Source: G958295935 sp965224235
GTDB taxonomy: Bacteria; Chloroflexota; Dehalococcoidia; Lucifugimonadales; Lucifugimonadaceae
NCBI GenBank assembly: GCA_965224235.1
Contig: CBDCYP010000002.1
Coordinates: 310,001-374,000 of the forward strand
DNA: 64,000 bases
Reading direction: 5' to 3'
Part shown: one piece after another, positions 28,365-37,791 of the stretch
Numbering within the stretch: position 1 is the stretch's first letter
How the letters are laid out: each line of letters starts with the position of its first letter
Position numbers and translations under genes: made by a program
The notes under the pieces: generated by a model
The model's input: the letters and a program-made list of their open reading frames with translations, nothing else
Database searches by the model: none
Told to the model about the DNA's origin: nothing

Positions 28365-29333
28365 TTGAAAGCAGTTCGTGTCCATGAATTCGGCGGACCG
28401 GAAGTGTTGGTCTACGAAGACACGCCCGTACCCGTGCCGGGTCATGGTGAGGCGCTTGTGAAAATCGGCGCCTCCGGTATCAACTATATTGATGTCTATT
28501 TCCGGACCGGCCAGTACCCTGCCACACCGCCATTTACGGCCGGGCAGGAAGCGGCCGGCATCGTGAAAGCTGTAGGCGCCGGCGTCGAAGGCATATCGGC
28601 GGGCGACCGGGTCGCGTACGAAGGCGTCCCCGGGTCGTATGCAGAGCTGGCCGTCGTGCCGGCCCGTAAACTCGTGCCGCTTCCGGACGGCGTGGACAGC
28701 CGCGCCGGCGCCGCCGTACTCCTCCAGGGAATGACGGCGCACTACCTGACTCGTAACACATACAAGTTGGGGCCAGGCGACACGGCACTGATTCATGCCG
28801 CGGCTGGCGGCGTCGGGCTTCTGCTGATACAGATGGCCAAACGGGCTGGCGCCACAGTCATCGGCACCGTCTCGACGGACGCCAAAGCTGCGCACGCACG
28901 GGAGGCCGGGGCCGATGAGGTCATCCTTTACACCGAGGAGGATTTCGAAGCCGAAACCAAACGCATTACAGACGGACGCGGCGTCGACGTGGTTTACGAC
29001 TCCGTCGGAAAATCCACGTTCGACAAGAGTCTGCTCTGTCTTCGCCCACGCGGCACGTTGGCGCTATTCGGACAGGCGAGCGGGGCGGTCGGACCGCTCG
29101 ACATGCAGCGACTGAACTCCGGAGGGTCGTTGTTCGTGACTCGCCCGTCTCTCGTACATCACACACTGTCGCGCGAGGAATTGCTGGGCCGCTCGAAAGA
29201 CGTATTCGACATGGTGGGGTCCGGGGAACTGAACGTGCGAATAGACCGAGAATACCCGCTGTCCGCCGCCGCAGAAGCCCACAGGCGGCTGGAGGGTCGA
29301 CAGAGCGCCGGAAAGCTCCTCCTCATACCCTGA
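28365..29333 (+). CDS. Quinone oxidoreductase (zeta-crystallin-like, MDR superfamily)
   Basis: 322 residues from a TTG start with AGGAAG upstream. It is a zinc-free medium-chain reductase. Segments are KIGASGINYIDVYFRTGQYP, GQEAAGIVKAVGAGV, the NADPH fold IHAAAGGVGLLLIQMAKRAGA, and FGQASGAVGPLD near the quinone-binding side. It probably reduces quinones one electron at a time with NADPH. It stands alone after mtnP with a 221-base gap. Confidence 0.88.
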   Translation: MKAVRVHEFGGPEVLVYEDTPVPVPGHGEALVKIGASGINYIDVYFRTGQYPATPPFTAGQEAAGIVKAVGAGVEGISAGDRVAYEGVPGSYAELAVVPARKLVPLPDGVDSRAGAAVLLQGMTAHYLTRNTYKLGPGDTALIHAAAGGVGLLLIQMAKRAGATVIGTVSTDAKAAHAREAGADEVILYTEEDFEAETKRITDGRGVDVVYDSVGKSTFDKSLLCLRPRGTLALFGQASGAVGPLDMQRLNSGGSLFVTRPSLVHHTLSREELLGRSKDVFDMVGSGELNVRIDREYPLSAAAEAHRRLEGRQSAGKLLLIP

Positions 29334-29466
29334 CAACGCCCGTCGCCGCGCCAGGCGGCCTGTCGGTCACCGAGGTTGCCCATCCTGCGTCCGCGCAATC
29401 GAAAATGTCGGGAGCGCAAAAATTCCCGCTGATGAGCTCGCCTGGAGAAATCACGGTGGCGATTGG

Positions 29467-29540
29467 AGGCGACGGGCGGATTCGAACCGCCGAATAGAGG
29501 TTTTGCAGACCTCCGCCTTAGTCCACTTGGCTACGTCGCC
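29467..29540 (-). tRNA. tRNA-Cys (anticodon GCA)
   Basis: Minus-strand cloverleaf. The acceptor GGCGACG pairs with CGTCGCC, the anticodon loop is CTGCAAA in a GAGGT/ACCTC stem, and the T-loop is TTCGAAT. Discriminator U is the normal Cys identity base. No CCA is encoded. Confidence 0.95.
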
Positions 29541-29718
29541 CGAGATTGAACCGCTTTGCTTGGCAAGTCCAATTGTATCCACAAGCCAGCCCCGGTGAAT
29601 TCCGTCTGGCTTGATCGATATTCCTTCGCGCCGTTATTTCCATTCCGGCTTTCGCGCTGCCCACGCTTCCATTACCGGATCGCGCCACCGAGTGACGCAT
29701 TCACCAGATTGGGTTAAC

Positions 29719-29805
29719 TGGTGCCGAGGGTGGGATTCGAACCCACACGCCCTTTCGAGCACTGCGCCCTCAACGCAGCCTGTCTACCGATTTCAGCACC
29801 CCGGC
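29719..29805 (-). tRNA. tRNA-Leu (anticodon GAG)
   Basis: Minus-strand class II tRNA. The acceptor GCCGGGG pairs with CCTCGGC, the anticodon stem CTGCG/CGCAG holds loop TTGAGGG, and there is a long variable arm (GCTCGAAAGGGC). The 3' CCA is encoded. Confidence 0.95.
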
Positions 29806-30280
29806 CAGTTTCGAAGTTCCACGTAATCGGCCCGGCGACACGGAATTTCGCTTCCCTTGCCACGACACGTCCCGAATACCGCCGCCCGGCCTTGTCCATG
29901 AACCTCAGAGGCCGAACGGGCAACGCCGCGCCAGCCTCCACATCCCCAATCCTACCGCGAAACAAGGATTTACCGGCAGGGCAAGTATCGACCTGCCCCG
30001 GCCTTCGCGACTCCGGGATTTTCGCGCATCCGGAACTCGCCCCGGCGGCATCGATTGCCTTGTGGAATATCCAGCCATTCCTGTGGTTCCAACAGGCGTA
30101 CGCTGTGCTGCCCAACCATGAGGCAACAGTGGGATGTTAGCTTCAGGGCATTCGGGCCGCGATTGTTGAAGCCGCAAAGGGGTGTGCGAAAGAATCGCAC
30201 ACCCCCTCATACAGAACTGAATCAGGCTGATCGCCTGTTCAACGCCCCGAACGGAGACCCGAAGGCCGGTTAAGCCATCG
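29806..30280. other. Intergenic region with a strong hairpin
   Basis: No gene is recognised, and the open frames here overlap tRNA sequence. At 30179-30205 GGGGTGTGCGA and TCGCACACCCC form an 11-bp stem with a 5-base loop. It lies just past the end of the amt-glnB operon (minus strand), with TTT after the stem, so it is probably that operon's terminator. Confidence 0.55.
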
Positions 30281-30634
30281 TCAGAGTGCGGCGCCGTCGC
30301 GTTCGCCCGTGCGAACCCTGACGACTTCCGACACCTCGGAAACGAAGATCTTCCCGTCGCCGATCGCGCCGTCGTCTCCACTGCGTGCGGTCGAGACGAT
30401 TGCCTCGATCACGGCTTCCTTCTGGTCATCATTCACAACGGCTGAGATTACCGTCTTCGGCACGGATGCGCGGGTGATCACCTGCCCACCTCTGCCTGTG
30501 AAAACTTCTACACCCTGCTGCTGCCCGCGCCCAGTGACGTTGGCGTAGCTATAGCCCTGGCAACCGGCCTCGACCATAGCTTCAAGCACAACATTGACCC
30601 GTTCTGGGCGTACAACTGCCTCTATTTTGATCAT
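30281..30634 (-). CDS. glnB: P-II nitrogen regulatory protein
   Basis: 117 residues with the P-II C-terminal signature GAIGDGKIFV and RVRTGERDGAAL. It senses 2-oxoglutarate and ATP/ADP and, from its place after amt, probably gates the ammonium channel (GlnK role). The T-loop (about 37-55, GQQQGVEVFTGRGGQVITR) lacks the Tyr51 that is uridylylated in proteobacteria, with Gln in its place. Regulation by uridylylation is therefore unlikely. The upstream spacer of 69 bases contains a GGTCT-T8-AGACC inverted repeat. Confidence 0.92.
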   Translation of the reverse strand: MIKIEAVVRPERVNVVLEAMVEAGCQGYSYANVTGRGQQQGVEVFTGRGGQVITRASVPKTVISAVVNDDQKEAVIEAIVSTARSGDDGAIGDGKIFVSEVSEVVRVRTGERDGAAL

Positions 30635-30703
30635 CGCGTCGTCCTTAAGAGGGCGGCGCCGGGTCGGTCTGAAAAAAAAGAGACCGCCCAGCGCCTGCCA
30701 AGT

Positions 30704-31933
30704 CTAGTCAGCGCCGTCTGCCACGTAGGCCCGTTCACCGTGCATCGCCAAGTCAAGTCCAGTGTCTTCTTCGCTGGTTTCGGCACGCAGGCCTAGGCCG
30801 GGAATCTTGTCCAACATCAGAAGGATTACCGCGGTAGCGATCAGCGACCAGCCGATCGTGGCTGCGACCGCTCTGAAGTTGGCCCAGAGCAGATTCGCGT
30901 CACCGTCTACCAGTCCAAGTCCGCCGACCGCAAAGATCGCCGTCGCGATTGCGCCCCAGATTCCGCCAATACCGTGGACGGCGAACACCTCAAGGGCATC
31001 GTCGATCTTTAGCCGGTGACGGAGTTGCACTGCGATGTAACAGAACACCCCCGCGCCCAGGCCAACGGCAAGGGAGCCCATCGGACCGACGCTGCCGGCC
31101 GCGGGCGTGATCGCCACCAGGCCCGCAACCGCTCCGCTGGCAACACCAACGGCGCTCATTCTTCCGGTCTGGACATACGAGATGATACCCCACGTAACGG
31201 CGGCAACTGCGGCAGCCATGTTCGTCACGAGGAATGCGTTGACCGCTACCCCGTCCGCGGCCAGGCCGGACCCTGCGTTGAATCCGAACCAGCCAATCCA
31301 GAGGATTGCCGCGCCAAGGACCACAAACGGAACGTTGTGCGGCTCGACTCCGCGCTCCACGTTGCGGCGTCTACCTACCAGGTAGGCAGCCGCTATTGCC
31401 GCAACACCGGCGTTTATGTGGACGACCGTGCCGCCGGCAAAGTCGGCAGCGCCGATACCGAGGATCCACCCGTCCCCTGCCCATACCCAGTGGCAAATGG
31501 GCACGTACACAAACGTGATCCACAACACGAGGAATATGAGGTAGGTGCTGAACTTGAATCGTTCAGCGAATGCGCCGGTTATAAGGGCCGGTGTGATTAC
31601 GGCGAACATCATCTGGAAGACAGCGAACAGCATGTCCGGTATGCCGTCTCCCTCTGTTGCGCTTACGTCCCTGAACCCGATGAAGTCGAAGTTGCCAATG
31701 AGATTGTTGATCCCAGTGGCTGCTTCATCGGCTGCGGTCCCGAACGCGAGGCTGTAGCCCCAGAGGAGCCACACGACGCTCACCACCCCCATCGAAATGA
31801 AGCTGTACATGATGGTGCTGATGACGTTCTTGCCACGCACCAATCCGCCGTAGAAGAACGCGAGACCCGGCGTCATGAACAACACGAGCGCCGTGGCCAT
31901 CAGCATCCAGGCGACCGATCCTGAGTCGATCAT
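30704..31933 (-). CDS. amt: Ammonium transporter (Amt/MEP/Rh family)
   Basis: 409 residues, about 11 membrane segments. The twin pore histidines are in VVHINAGVAA (H172) and FAVHGIGGIWGA (H320). The channel is in the cytoplasmic membrane and takes up ammonium. A clear ribosome site GGGAGGGG precedes the ATG. glnB follows on the same strand, the classic pairing. A degenerate second copy lies 0.9 kb upstream. There is no long N-terminal signal peptide, and the mature-like start MIDSGSVAW is shared by both copies. Confidence 0.95.
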   Translation of the reverse strand: MIDSGSVAWMLMATALVLFMTPGLAFFYGGLVRGKNVISTIMYSFISMGVVSVVWLLWGYSLAFGTAADEAATGINNLIGNFDFIGFRDVSATEGDGIPDMLFAVFQMMFAVITPALITGAFAERFKFSTYLIFLVLWITFVYVPICHWVWAGDGWILGIGAADFAGGTVVHINAGVAAIAAAYLVGRRRNVERGVEPHNVPFVVLGAAILWIGWFGFNAGSGLAADGVAVNAFLVTNMAAAVAAVTWGIISYVQTGRMSAVGVASGAVAGLVAITPAAGSVGPMGSLAVGLGAGVFCYIAVQLRHRLKIDDALEVFAVHGIGGIWGAIATAIFAVGGLGLVDGDANLLWANFRAVAATIGWSLIATAVILLMLDKIPGLGLRAETSEEDTGLDLAMHGERAYVADGAD

Positions 31934-32411
31934 AGGCTATACCCCTCCCTGTCTTGTTGAAAATCGGGTTGCCACGTAGTCAACCTTTCGGACATTACGA
32001 ACCTGATGTTTCGTTAATGTTGCGCAGGTGTGACGGGCTAGTTACACGGACGCGTCCAACCCTTAACAAGATCGCTCGCAACCCGCCGGGGCGCAAAAAT
32101 CTGTTCCTCACCGCGACCCTCTGCGGAGCGCTCAGGATCCGCCCGGCATCACGCCGTATTGAACCGAGAGAAGGCCGGACCGGGCGATGCGGGGCGACCA
32201 GCGGAGCCTTGTCTCGCTAGTCCACGCCGCTTGATCTGTATCGAGAAACATCCGTGTTCCTCGACAACGATCGGGGAACCGCCGGGCGGTTTGGGTTCCC
32301 GTTTTCATGGGAACAACGAGGTTTAACAAGGGAATCACGCGAAGGAGCCAGCTCTGCCAGCCAGGCTCCGAGAATGCCGCCAACACACTGGCTGCAAGAC
32401 TGGATTATTGG
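31934..32411. other. Upstream region of amt, no recognised gene
   Basis: 478 bases between amt and tRNA-Trp. It should contain the amt promoter, but I see no convincing hexamer pair. Short open frames have no recognisable domains. Confidence 0.4.
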
Positions 32412-32485
32412 CAGGGGCGGAGGGGCTCGAACCCCCGACCTTCGGTTTTGGAGACCGACGCTCTAGCCAACTGAGCTACGCCCCT
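32412..32485 (-). tRNA. tRNA-Trp (anticodon CCA)
   Basis: Minus-strand cloverleaf. The acceptor AGGGGCG pairs with CGCCCCT with discriminator G, as expected for bacterial tRNA-Trp. The anticodon loop is CTCCAAA within TCGGT/ACCGA. The T-loop is TTCGAGC. Confidence 0.95.
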
Positions 32486-32849
32486 GAGTACATATGCGCC
32501 CACCAACCCGCTGCCCGTCTCACCGAAAAATACTGATACTTGCACGCACAGGTTTCCGCAAATCGTACAGGTCCCCGTGCGGGCAACGCCCGCCGGTACG
32601 GACCCGGCAACCAAACTTCCACGACCCCGGAACTTTGATGATACCGCGTCGGCGCTGGCAGACTCAATCGACGGGCCAACCAGAAACGCGCCGTATGTTC
32701 AGCCAGGCGCGGCTACTCAGCCGCAGATCGGCGCAAACTCTGCGGATGCCTCCGCATCACCCCGGAAGCCGTCCGTACTCCACATATAGAGCCGCTGAGT
32801 CCCGTTCGCCCGTGCATATCCTCACACCTCCGCGCCGCGCACGTCGAAA
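32486..32849. other. Gap with no recognised gene
   Basis: 364 bases between tRNA-Trp and the end of the decayed ammonium-transporter copy. I see no domain, RNA fold or clear hairpin. Confidence 0.4.
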
Positions 32850-33598
32850 CTAGTCGGCGCGATCTGCCACGTATGCCAGTTCACCGTGCATCGCCGCGTC
32901 AAGGCCGCTGTCTTCATCAATCTGATCGGCGCGCAGACCCGGGCCCGGGGTCTTGTCCAGCGCCACCAGTATGATCGCAGTGACCACCAGCGAGTAACCG
33001 ATCGTCGCCAAGACCGCCCTGAAGTTGGCCAAGAGCAGATTCGCTTCTCCGGCGAACAGCGCAACTCCGCCGACCGCAAAGATCGCCGTCGCGATGGCGC
33101 CCCGGATTCCGCCCACGCGTTGGACTGCGAACACCTCGAGGGCATCGTCGATCTTTAGCCGATGGCGGAACTGCATCGCAACGTAGCAGAGCGCCCCTGC
33201 GCCGAAGCCGATCCCGGACGCCCCGATCGGCCCGACGTTTCCTGCCTCCGGCGCGATCGCCACAAGACCTCCGATTGCTCCGGTGAGACGCCAACGGCGC
33301 TCATCTTCCCCCATCGGACGAGGGAGATTAGTCCCCACGTGACGGCGCCGACCGCGGCTATCAGGGAAGTTGTTGAACCCCTCTGACGGAACGTCGGCCG
33401 CGGTTCCGAACGCCAGGCTGTAGCCGCAAAGCGCTCAGATGATGCTCACCACGCCCATGGCGACGAAGCTGCACATCGTGGTGCGGATGACATTCTTGCC
33501 CGCACCAGTCCGCCATAGAAGAAAGCGATGCCCGGCGTCATGAATAACACCAACACCGACGTCATGATCATCCAGGCGACAGATCCTGAGTCAATCAT
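32850..33598 (-). pseudogene. Decayed second ammonium transporter gene
   Basis: The N-terminus matches the intact Amt (MIDSGSVAWM, TPGIAFFYGGLVRA) and then loses frame near 33500. AFGTAAD is recognisable at about 33390-33410 in another frame. The central half of the protein is missing. The C-terminal 150 or so residues are open from about 33290 to 32850 (GLVAIAPEAGNVGP, RHRLKIDDALEVFAV). The pore His in VHGIGGIWG is replaced by VQRVGGIRG. A large deletion, frameshifts and loss of a key residue all point to a dead tandem duplicate. Confidence 0.85.
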
Positions 33599-33789
33599 GG
33601 TCCTCTTACTCCTGGTTCTCAAGGACAAACTCGATGCGAAACTGCCGACATTATGTATCTGGCATGCTGTACATGTCGGCGGACGGACGGAGAAATGAAT
33701 CGGATTTGCCCATATAGTTGTCCCTTGCCGGCATGTTTACGTAACGCCGACGGCCGGGAACAGGCTCGTAGACACACGGAAGGACGATC

Positions 33790-34647
33790 ATGATCATCGA
33801 CTCGCATTGCCACGCCTGGGAGCTATGGCCCTACCTGCCGGAGGTTCCCGACCCCGAGTCGCGCGGCATCGTCGAGCAACTGCTGGACGAGATGGGCAAG
33901 AACGGCGTGGACATGGCCACTATCGTCTGCGCTCAGATTTGGCAGAACCCGGCGAACAACGACTATATCGGCGCCGCAGTCCGCAAAAACCCCGACCGCC
34001 TTCGCATGTTCGCCGACGTCGACTCGAACTGGTCGGATACCTATCACGTGCCCGGAGCGGCAAAACGCCTGGAAGAGGCGGCGACCCGCCTGCCGATGTC
34101 CGGATTTACCCACTATGTCGCCACCGAGGACAACGGAGACTGGTTCACGTCCCCCGACGGTGATGACTTCTTCGGCGTCGCCAACGACATGAATCTGATC
34201 GCCTCGATCGCGTGTGGACCGCAGCACCAGCCGGCGATACGCAAGATCGCTGAAAGGTGGCCGGACATATCCATTCTTTGCCACCACATGTCAGGCCTGC
34301 GGGCCACTGAACGGCCGCCAAGCGAGAATCTGCAGAACGTGCTCGCGTCGGCCGAAATGCCCAACGTGCACCTGAAGCTGTCAGGCTTCCACTACGCGAC
34401 CGAACAGTCGTCACGGTGGGAATACCCGTACAACGACGCTCGGTGGGTCTACGAGGCGGCCTACGAGCGGTTCGGGGCGCGCATGTGCTGGGGTTCCGAC
34501 TACCCCGTCGTCAGGGCGGACATGATCTACCGGCAGGCGCTCGAAGCCTTCCGGACGCACTGCACATTTGTGTCGGATGAAGATCGCGAACTCATCCTCG
34601 GAGGCACACTCGCGAAGATTCTCGAAAAGTCCCGCCAGATAACGTGA
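33790..34647 (+). CDS. Amidohydrolase family 2 (ACMSD/TIM-barrel) protein
   Basis: 285 residues. It begins MIIDSHCHAWE (metal-binding HxH). ILCHHMSG provides another His and CWGSDYPVV the barrel-end Asp. This is the family 2 amidohydrolase/decarboxylase fold, whose members hydrolyse lactones or decarboxylate aromatic acids. The substrate is unknown. The start is ATG, three bases after AGGACGATC. It converges with the dienelactone hydrolase-like gene, with 64 bases between them. Confidence 0.85.
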   Translation: MIIDSHCHAWELWPYLPEVPDPESRGIVEQLLDEMGKNGVDMATIVCAQIWQNPANNDYIGAAVRKNPDRLRMFADVDSNWSDTYHVPGAAKRLEEAATRLPMSGFTHYVATEDNGDWFTSPDGDDFFGVANDMNLIASIACGPQHQPAIRKIAERWPDISILCHHMSGLRATERPPSENLQNVLASAEMPNVHLKLSGFHYATEQSSRWEYPYNDARWVYEAAYERFGARMCWGSDYPVVRADMIYRQALEAFRTHCTFVSDEDRELILGGTLAKILEKSRQIT

Positions 34648-34711
34648 CGCTCGATGACCGCCCGCGACCTCGCTCCGGCGGTCAAAACGCGGGCGTGTCG
34701 GGCGACGGAAT

Positions 34712-35485
34712 TTAAGCCTTGACCGAATGCCCGCGGATGAACCCGAGGACACGACCCCAAGCGTCCTCGGACGTGTCGGCGAACTCCTCGAAACGACGGT
34801 CGAAGAATGAGTGCGGAGCTCCCGGATACACGTGGATGTCGTGTTCCAACCCGGCGCCGTCCAAGGCCTGATCGAACTTCTCAACCTCTTCGAGCGGAAT
34901 GCCCTGATCCGCGCCGCCCATCAGCCCAAGCAATGGGGCGTTAAAGGAATCGATCCGGTCAATAGGGGGCGCCGATCCATCGCGGCCGAGCCTCGTCGGG
35001 TGCCCGTAGAACCCGACAGCGCCCGAAAGACCTATACCGGCGCCTGCCAGGATCCATGAATTCGAGCCGCCAAAGCAGAATCCGACCGTAAATAACGGCC
35101 GGTCTTTGTTGGAGTCGCCGCTTCGAAGCACATCCGCGGCAGCCCGGGCGTCAGCAGCGATGTTGGGCGCCTTTGTCTTCGCCACGTGGGGCATGAAATC
35201 GAATTCTTCCGGCCTCTCGCCCGTACCGGCAGTCCTGCCGAAGTAGTCGATGGTCACCGCGTCGAAACCTTGTTCAGCAAACCGGTCCGCCAGGTCCTTA
35301 TAGAACCCGAAAATCCCGCGAACGTCGGGCAACACGATCACACCGGCGCCGCCGGGCTTGTCTGACACTGCGTGGTACGCGAGGAACTTCGTTCCGTCGT
35401 CAGATGTAAGAATCAGATCGGTTGAACTGATCGCCGAACCGGATATCGACTGAATCGGTGGGGTCGAGTCATATGGAAAACACAC
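34712..35485 (-). CDS. Dienelactone hydrolase family protein
   Basis: 258 residues from the GTG at 35485, chosen because AGGAG lies 8 bases upstream. A longer frame reaches 35563 without a ribosome site. The alpha/beta hydrolase triad is visible: nucleophile Cys in VGFCFGGSNSW, Asp in MGGADQGIP and His in GAPHSFFDR. The Cys nucleophile matches dienelactone hydrolases of aromatic ring-cleavage pathways. Many relatives have other esters as substrates, so specificity is open. Confidence 0.87.
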   Translation of the reverse strand: MCFPYDSTPPIQSISGSAISSTDLILTSDDGTKFLAYHAVSDKPGGAGVIVLPDVRGIFGFYKDLADRFAEQGFDAVTIDYFGRTAGTGERPEEFDFMPHVAKTKAPNIAADARAAADVLRSGDSNKDRPLFTVGFCFGGSNSWILAGAGIGLSGAVGFYGHPTRLGRDGSAPPIDRIDSFNAPLLGLMGGADQGIPLEEVEKFDQALDGAGLEHDIHVYPGAPHSFFDRRFEEFADTSEDAWGRVLGFIRGHSVKA

Positions 35486-35581
35486 GTTAGGTACTCCTGA
35501 ATTGCACACTGGCGGGGCGAGGATTCGCGGCCCGCGCATACCGGATTCTAGACCCGATCGCAACCGTGTGTGAAATGACGG

Positions 35582-37054
35582 CTAATCGGCCTCGCCGGTC
35601 GGATCCCTGCGCCTTCGCCGGGTTTTGTTGTAGACCGCGAATGCCAACAGGGCGGCCAGCCCACCGATCATCGACCCCTCAAAGCCGGCGCCCGTCTGCG
35701 GCGGCGCGTTGCATCTGCCTCCGTCGGCCGGTACAAGCGCCGGTGTTTCCTCGGGAGCCGTCGTGGGCGCAGGTGTAGGCGTTTCCGGAATCGGCGATGG
35801 CGTTGGGGAGGCCTCAGTCCAAATCGCCGCGCCGCCGGCTATAGGGGTGAGGCTGTATGGTGTGAGAGTGGGTCGCGCGGCAGGACCCAACGTAGCGGCA
35901 GGTTGCGGCGTAACCTCTACAAACGGATCGGCGCCGATCGATTCCCGCCACTGGCGGTCCAGATCGCGTATCCCGAAACCGTACGTCTGCGCCAATGCCG
36001 GATCAACACGCTGCCCATCACCGATACCGGCCAGCAGATCCGCCATTTTTTTCGGTCCCCATTCGGTAATCATGAACTCGACCAGGCTCCTCGCCTGTCC
36101 GTAGCCGACGATGACCAGATTCGAGTCCCCCGGGAAACTCTGAAGTCTGTGAAGCGGCGTAAGCCGGTCGGTGTCGATCGCCCACTCAAGGTAGCGGTCG
36201 TATGACAGTGACTTGTCGAGATTGCCGAACTCGGCGAGACCCTCGTTCAGCCACACCGGTACCGTTGCTCCGCCCCTCGTCGCCCTGGCCACCAGAACGT
36301 GAGTCAATTCGTGCGTCGCCGTCCCAACGGACCGGTCGTCGCCCCCTTGCACGAGCACAACATTCTCGGATGAAAACGCCTGGCCCTCCGTAACGAGTTG
36401 GTGGGCCGACGTGAAGCTGCGCTGTATGGTGGCCTCGAACATCTCGTGCGCGTTGTTGTACATCGTTATTACGATCGGAGTTTCGACTTCCGATCCGGTG
36501 ATGCGCCCCATGAGGCTCAGGGACTCGAAACCCTTGTCTGCCAGGGTTTGGGCGCGTGACTTGACCGGTCCGTGGTAGTAGACGAGGATCGACCCGGTCT
36601 GCACGAACTCCCACTCGTATCGAGAGTCGAGCACCAGGAGTTCCTGCGGTTCGCTTTCGAACACCCCGCCGTCCTCGTCATAAACTTCGAAATTGAAATT
36701 GATGATCGCGCCCGGCGGGATGTACGACTGTGCAAGTCGCGTTCGGTGAAAATACTCGCCGCTGACCAGCTGGCCCGCGTCCCTGGGCAAGTCCAGATAG
36801 TTGTACTGAGTCGTCGGCCGGTCGCCTACCGTGTAGCGGATCCGTATATCGTCAACCGGAATGTCACTTTCGACCTCTGCGAAGAACCGTATGCCCTCCG
36901 GGAATTGAGACTCCGCGCCAGACGAGATTATTCGCACGTGCTCATCGGCCGCGACCAAATCAGCGCCGCCAAATAACGCCAAGGTAGCCACAGTAGCGAC
37001 CAACAACCGGACAACTGCCGACCGGGCCGGGCAATATTTCGTCAGCTTTCTCAT
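35582..37054 (-). CDS. Secreted, membrane-anchored peptidase MA-like zinc metalloprotease
   Basis: 490 residues. A signal peptide or anchor lies at about 10-36. A beta-rich region comes next, then the gluzincin motif HELTH (248-252) with NEGLAE (270-275), as in the peptidase MA family. A Pro/Thr-rich stalk spans about 390-450. Near the C-terminus a membrane helix (GGLAALLAFAVYN) is followed by a run of Arg, giving a cell-surface anchor. The substrate is unknown. It lies just downstream of the inositol-lipid operon but with a 110-base gap, so linkage is uncertain. Confidence 0.8.
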   Translation of the reverse strand: MRKLTKYCPARSAVVRLLVATVATLALFGGADLVAADEHVRIISSGAESQFPEGIRFFAEVESDIPVDDIRIRYTVGDRPTTQYNYLDLPRDAGQLVSGEYFHRTRLAQSYIPPGAIINFNFEVYDEDGGVFESEPQELLVLDSRYEWEFVQTGSILVYYHGPVKSRAQTLADKGFESLSLMGRITGSEVETPIVITMYNNAHEMFEATIQRSFTSAHQLVTEGQAFSSENVVLVQGGDDRSVGTATHELTHVLVARATRGGATVPVWLNEGLAEFGNLDKSLSYDRYLEWAIDTDRLTPLHRLQSFPGDSNLVIVGYGQARSLVEFMITEWGPKKMADLLAGIGDGQRVDPALAQTYGFGIRDLDRQWRESIGADPFVEVTPQPAATLGPAARPTLTPYSLTPIAGGAAIWTEASPTPSPIPETPTPAPTTAPEETPALVPADGGRCNAPPQTGAGFEGSMIGGLAALLAFAVYNKTRRRRRDPTGEAD

Positions 37055-37164
37055 CGGTCTTGCGGCAGGGCCGGGATTACAAAGTGATCAACCCGGGCGA
37101 AATGTAATACGTAAGTTTCTCAAACCCGGACCGGCATGCACGCTTCATTTCGTGGCCGGGGTGG

Positions 37165-37776
37165 TCATTCGGACGGTGGACCCGCGGCGCGCCATTCCAC
37201 GTAGAAGCGGTGTAACGCGGACAGGGGCGTGCCAATCGCAAGGATCCACAGGGATGGTATCGGGTGCATGGCCAGCAGACCAGCGGTCAAGATAACCACA
37301 CGCTCTGGCCTCGTCAGAAATCCGCCCGTCCCGCGATAGCCAAGCCCTTCAGCCCTCGCCCTCACGTAGCTAACCATGAGGGAACCGGCCAGAGCCACGG
37401 CCGTAAGGATGATCGCAGGACGGTTCAACGCTGGAACGCTTGAGTAGTAAATGACCAGCCCGATCAGGATCGAACTCTCTGCCGCACGGTCTGCGACCGA
37501 ATCGAGCAAGGCGCCGCGGTCACTCACAGTGCCTGTGCGTCTGGCAATGGCGCCGTCCACGAGGTCGAACAACGCCGCCGCCAACGCGACAAGGCCGGCT
37601 ATGAGGAACCGCCCGTTGATAACCCAATATGTCGCAACGCCCGTCAGAGCCAGGCCGATTACCGTTGCGCCTGTCGCGCTGACTCCCAGCCTTGTAAGAG
37701 CCGCCGCGGCCGGTACTTCAAACCAGCGTTCTACCTCGCCGCGGAGACGGTATCGCAGGTCTTGCAGGCTGGACAC
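37165..37776 (-). CDS. CDP-alcohol phosphatidyltransferase, probable phosphatidylinositol-phosphate synthase
   Basis: 203 residues with several membrane helices. The family signature D-x2-DG-x2-AR-x8-G-x3-D-x3-D is present as DLVDGAIARRTGTVSDRG followed by ALLDSVAD. Such enzymes transfer a head-group alcohol to CDP-diacylglycerol. It is downstream of an inositol 1-phosphate synthase and a PimA-like glycosyltransferase, so inositol 1-phosphate is the likely acceptor, as in actinobacterial PgsA1. From sequence alone, phosphatidylglycerophosphate synthase is the main alternative. The gene starts 15 bases after the stop of the glycosyltransferase. Confidence 0.85.
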   Translation of the reverse strand: MSSLQDLRYRLRGEVERWFEVPAAAALTRLGVSATGATVIGLALTGVATYWVINGRFLIAGLVALAAALFDLVDGAIARRTGTVSDRGALLDSVADRAAESSILIGLVIYYSSVPALNRPAIILTAVALAGSLMVSYVRARAEGLGYRGTGGFLTRPERVVILTAGLLAMHPIPSLWILAIGTPLSALHRFYVEWRAAGPPSE

Positions 37777-37791
37777 CGGAACCCGCCGGGC

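Noticed and set aside
29721..30140. A 139-codon plus-strand frame
   Set aside because: It starts inside tRNA-Leu(GAG) on the opposite strand and has low-complexity, non-conserved content.
31016..31924. A 302-codon plus-strand open frame
   Set aside because: It is the antisense shadow of the amt gene. Composition is His/Arg/Glu-rich and unlike a real protein.
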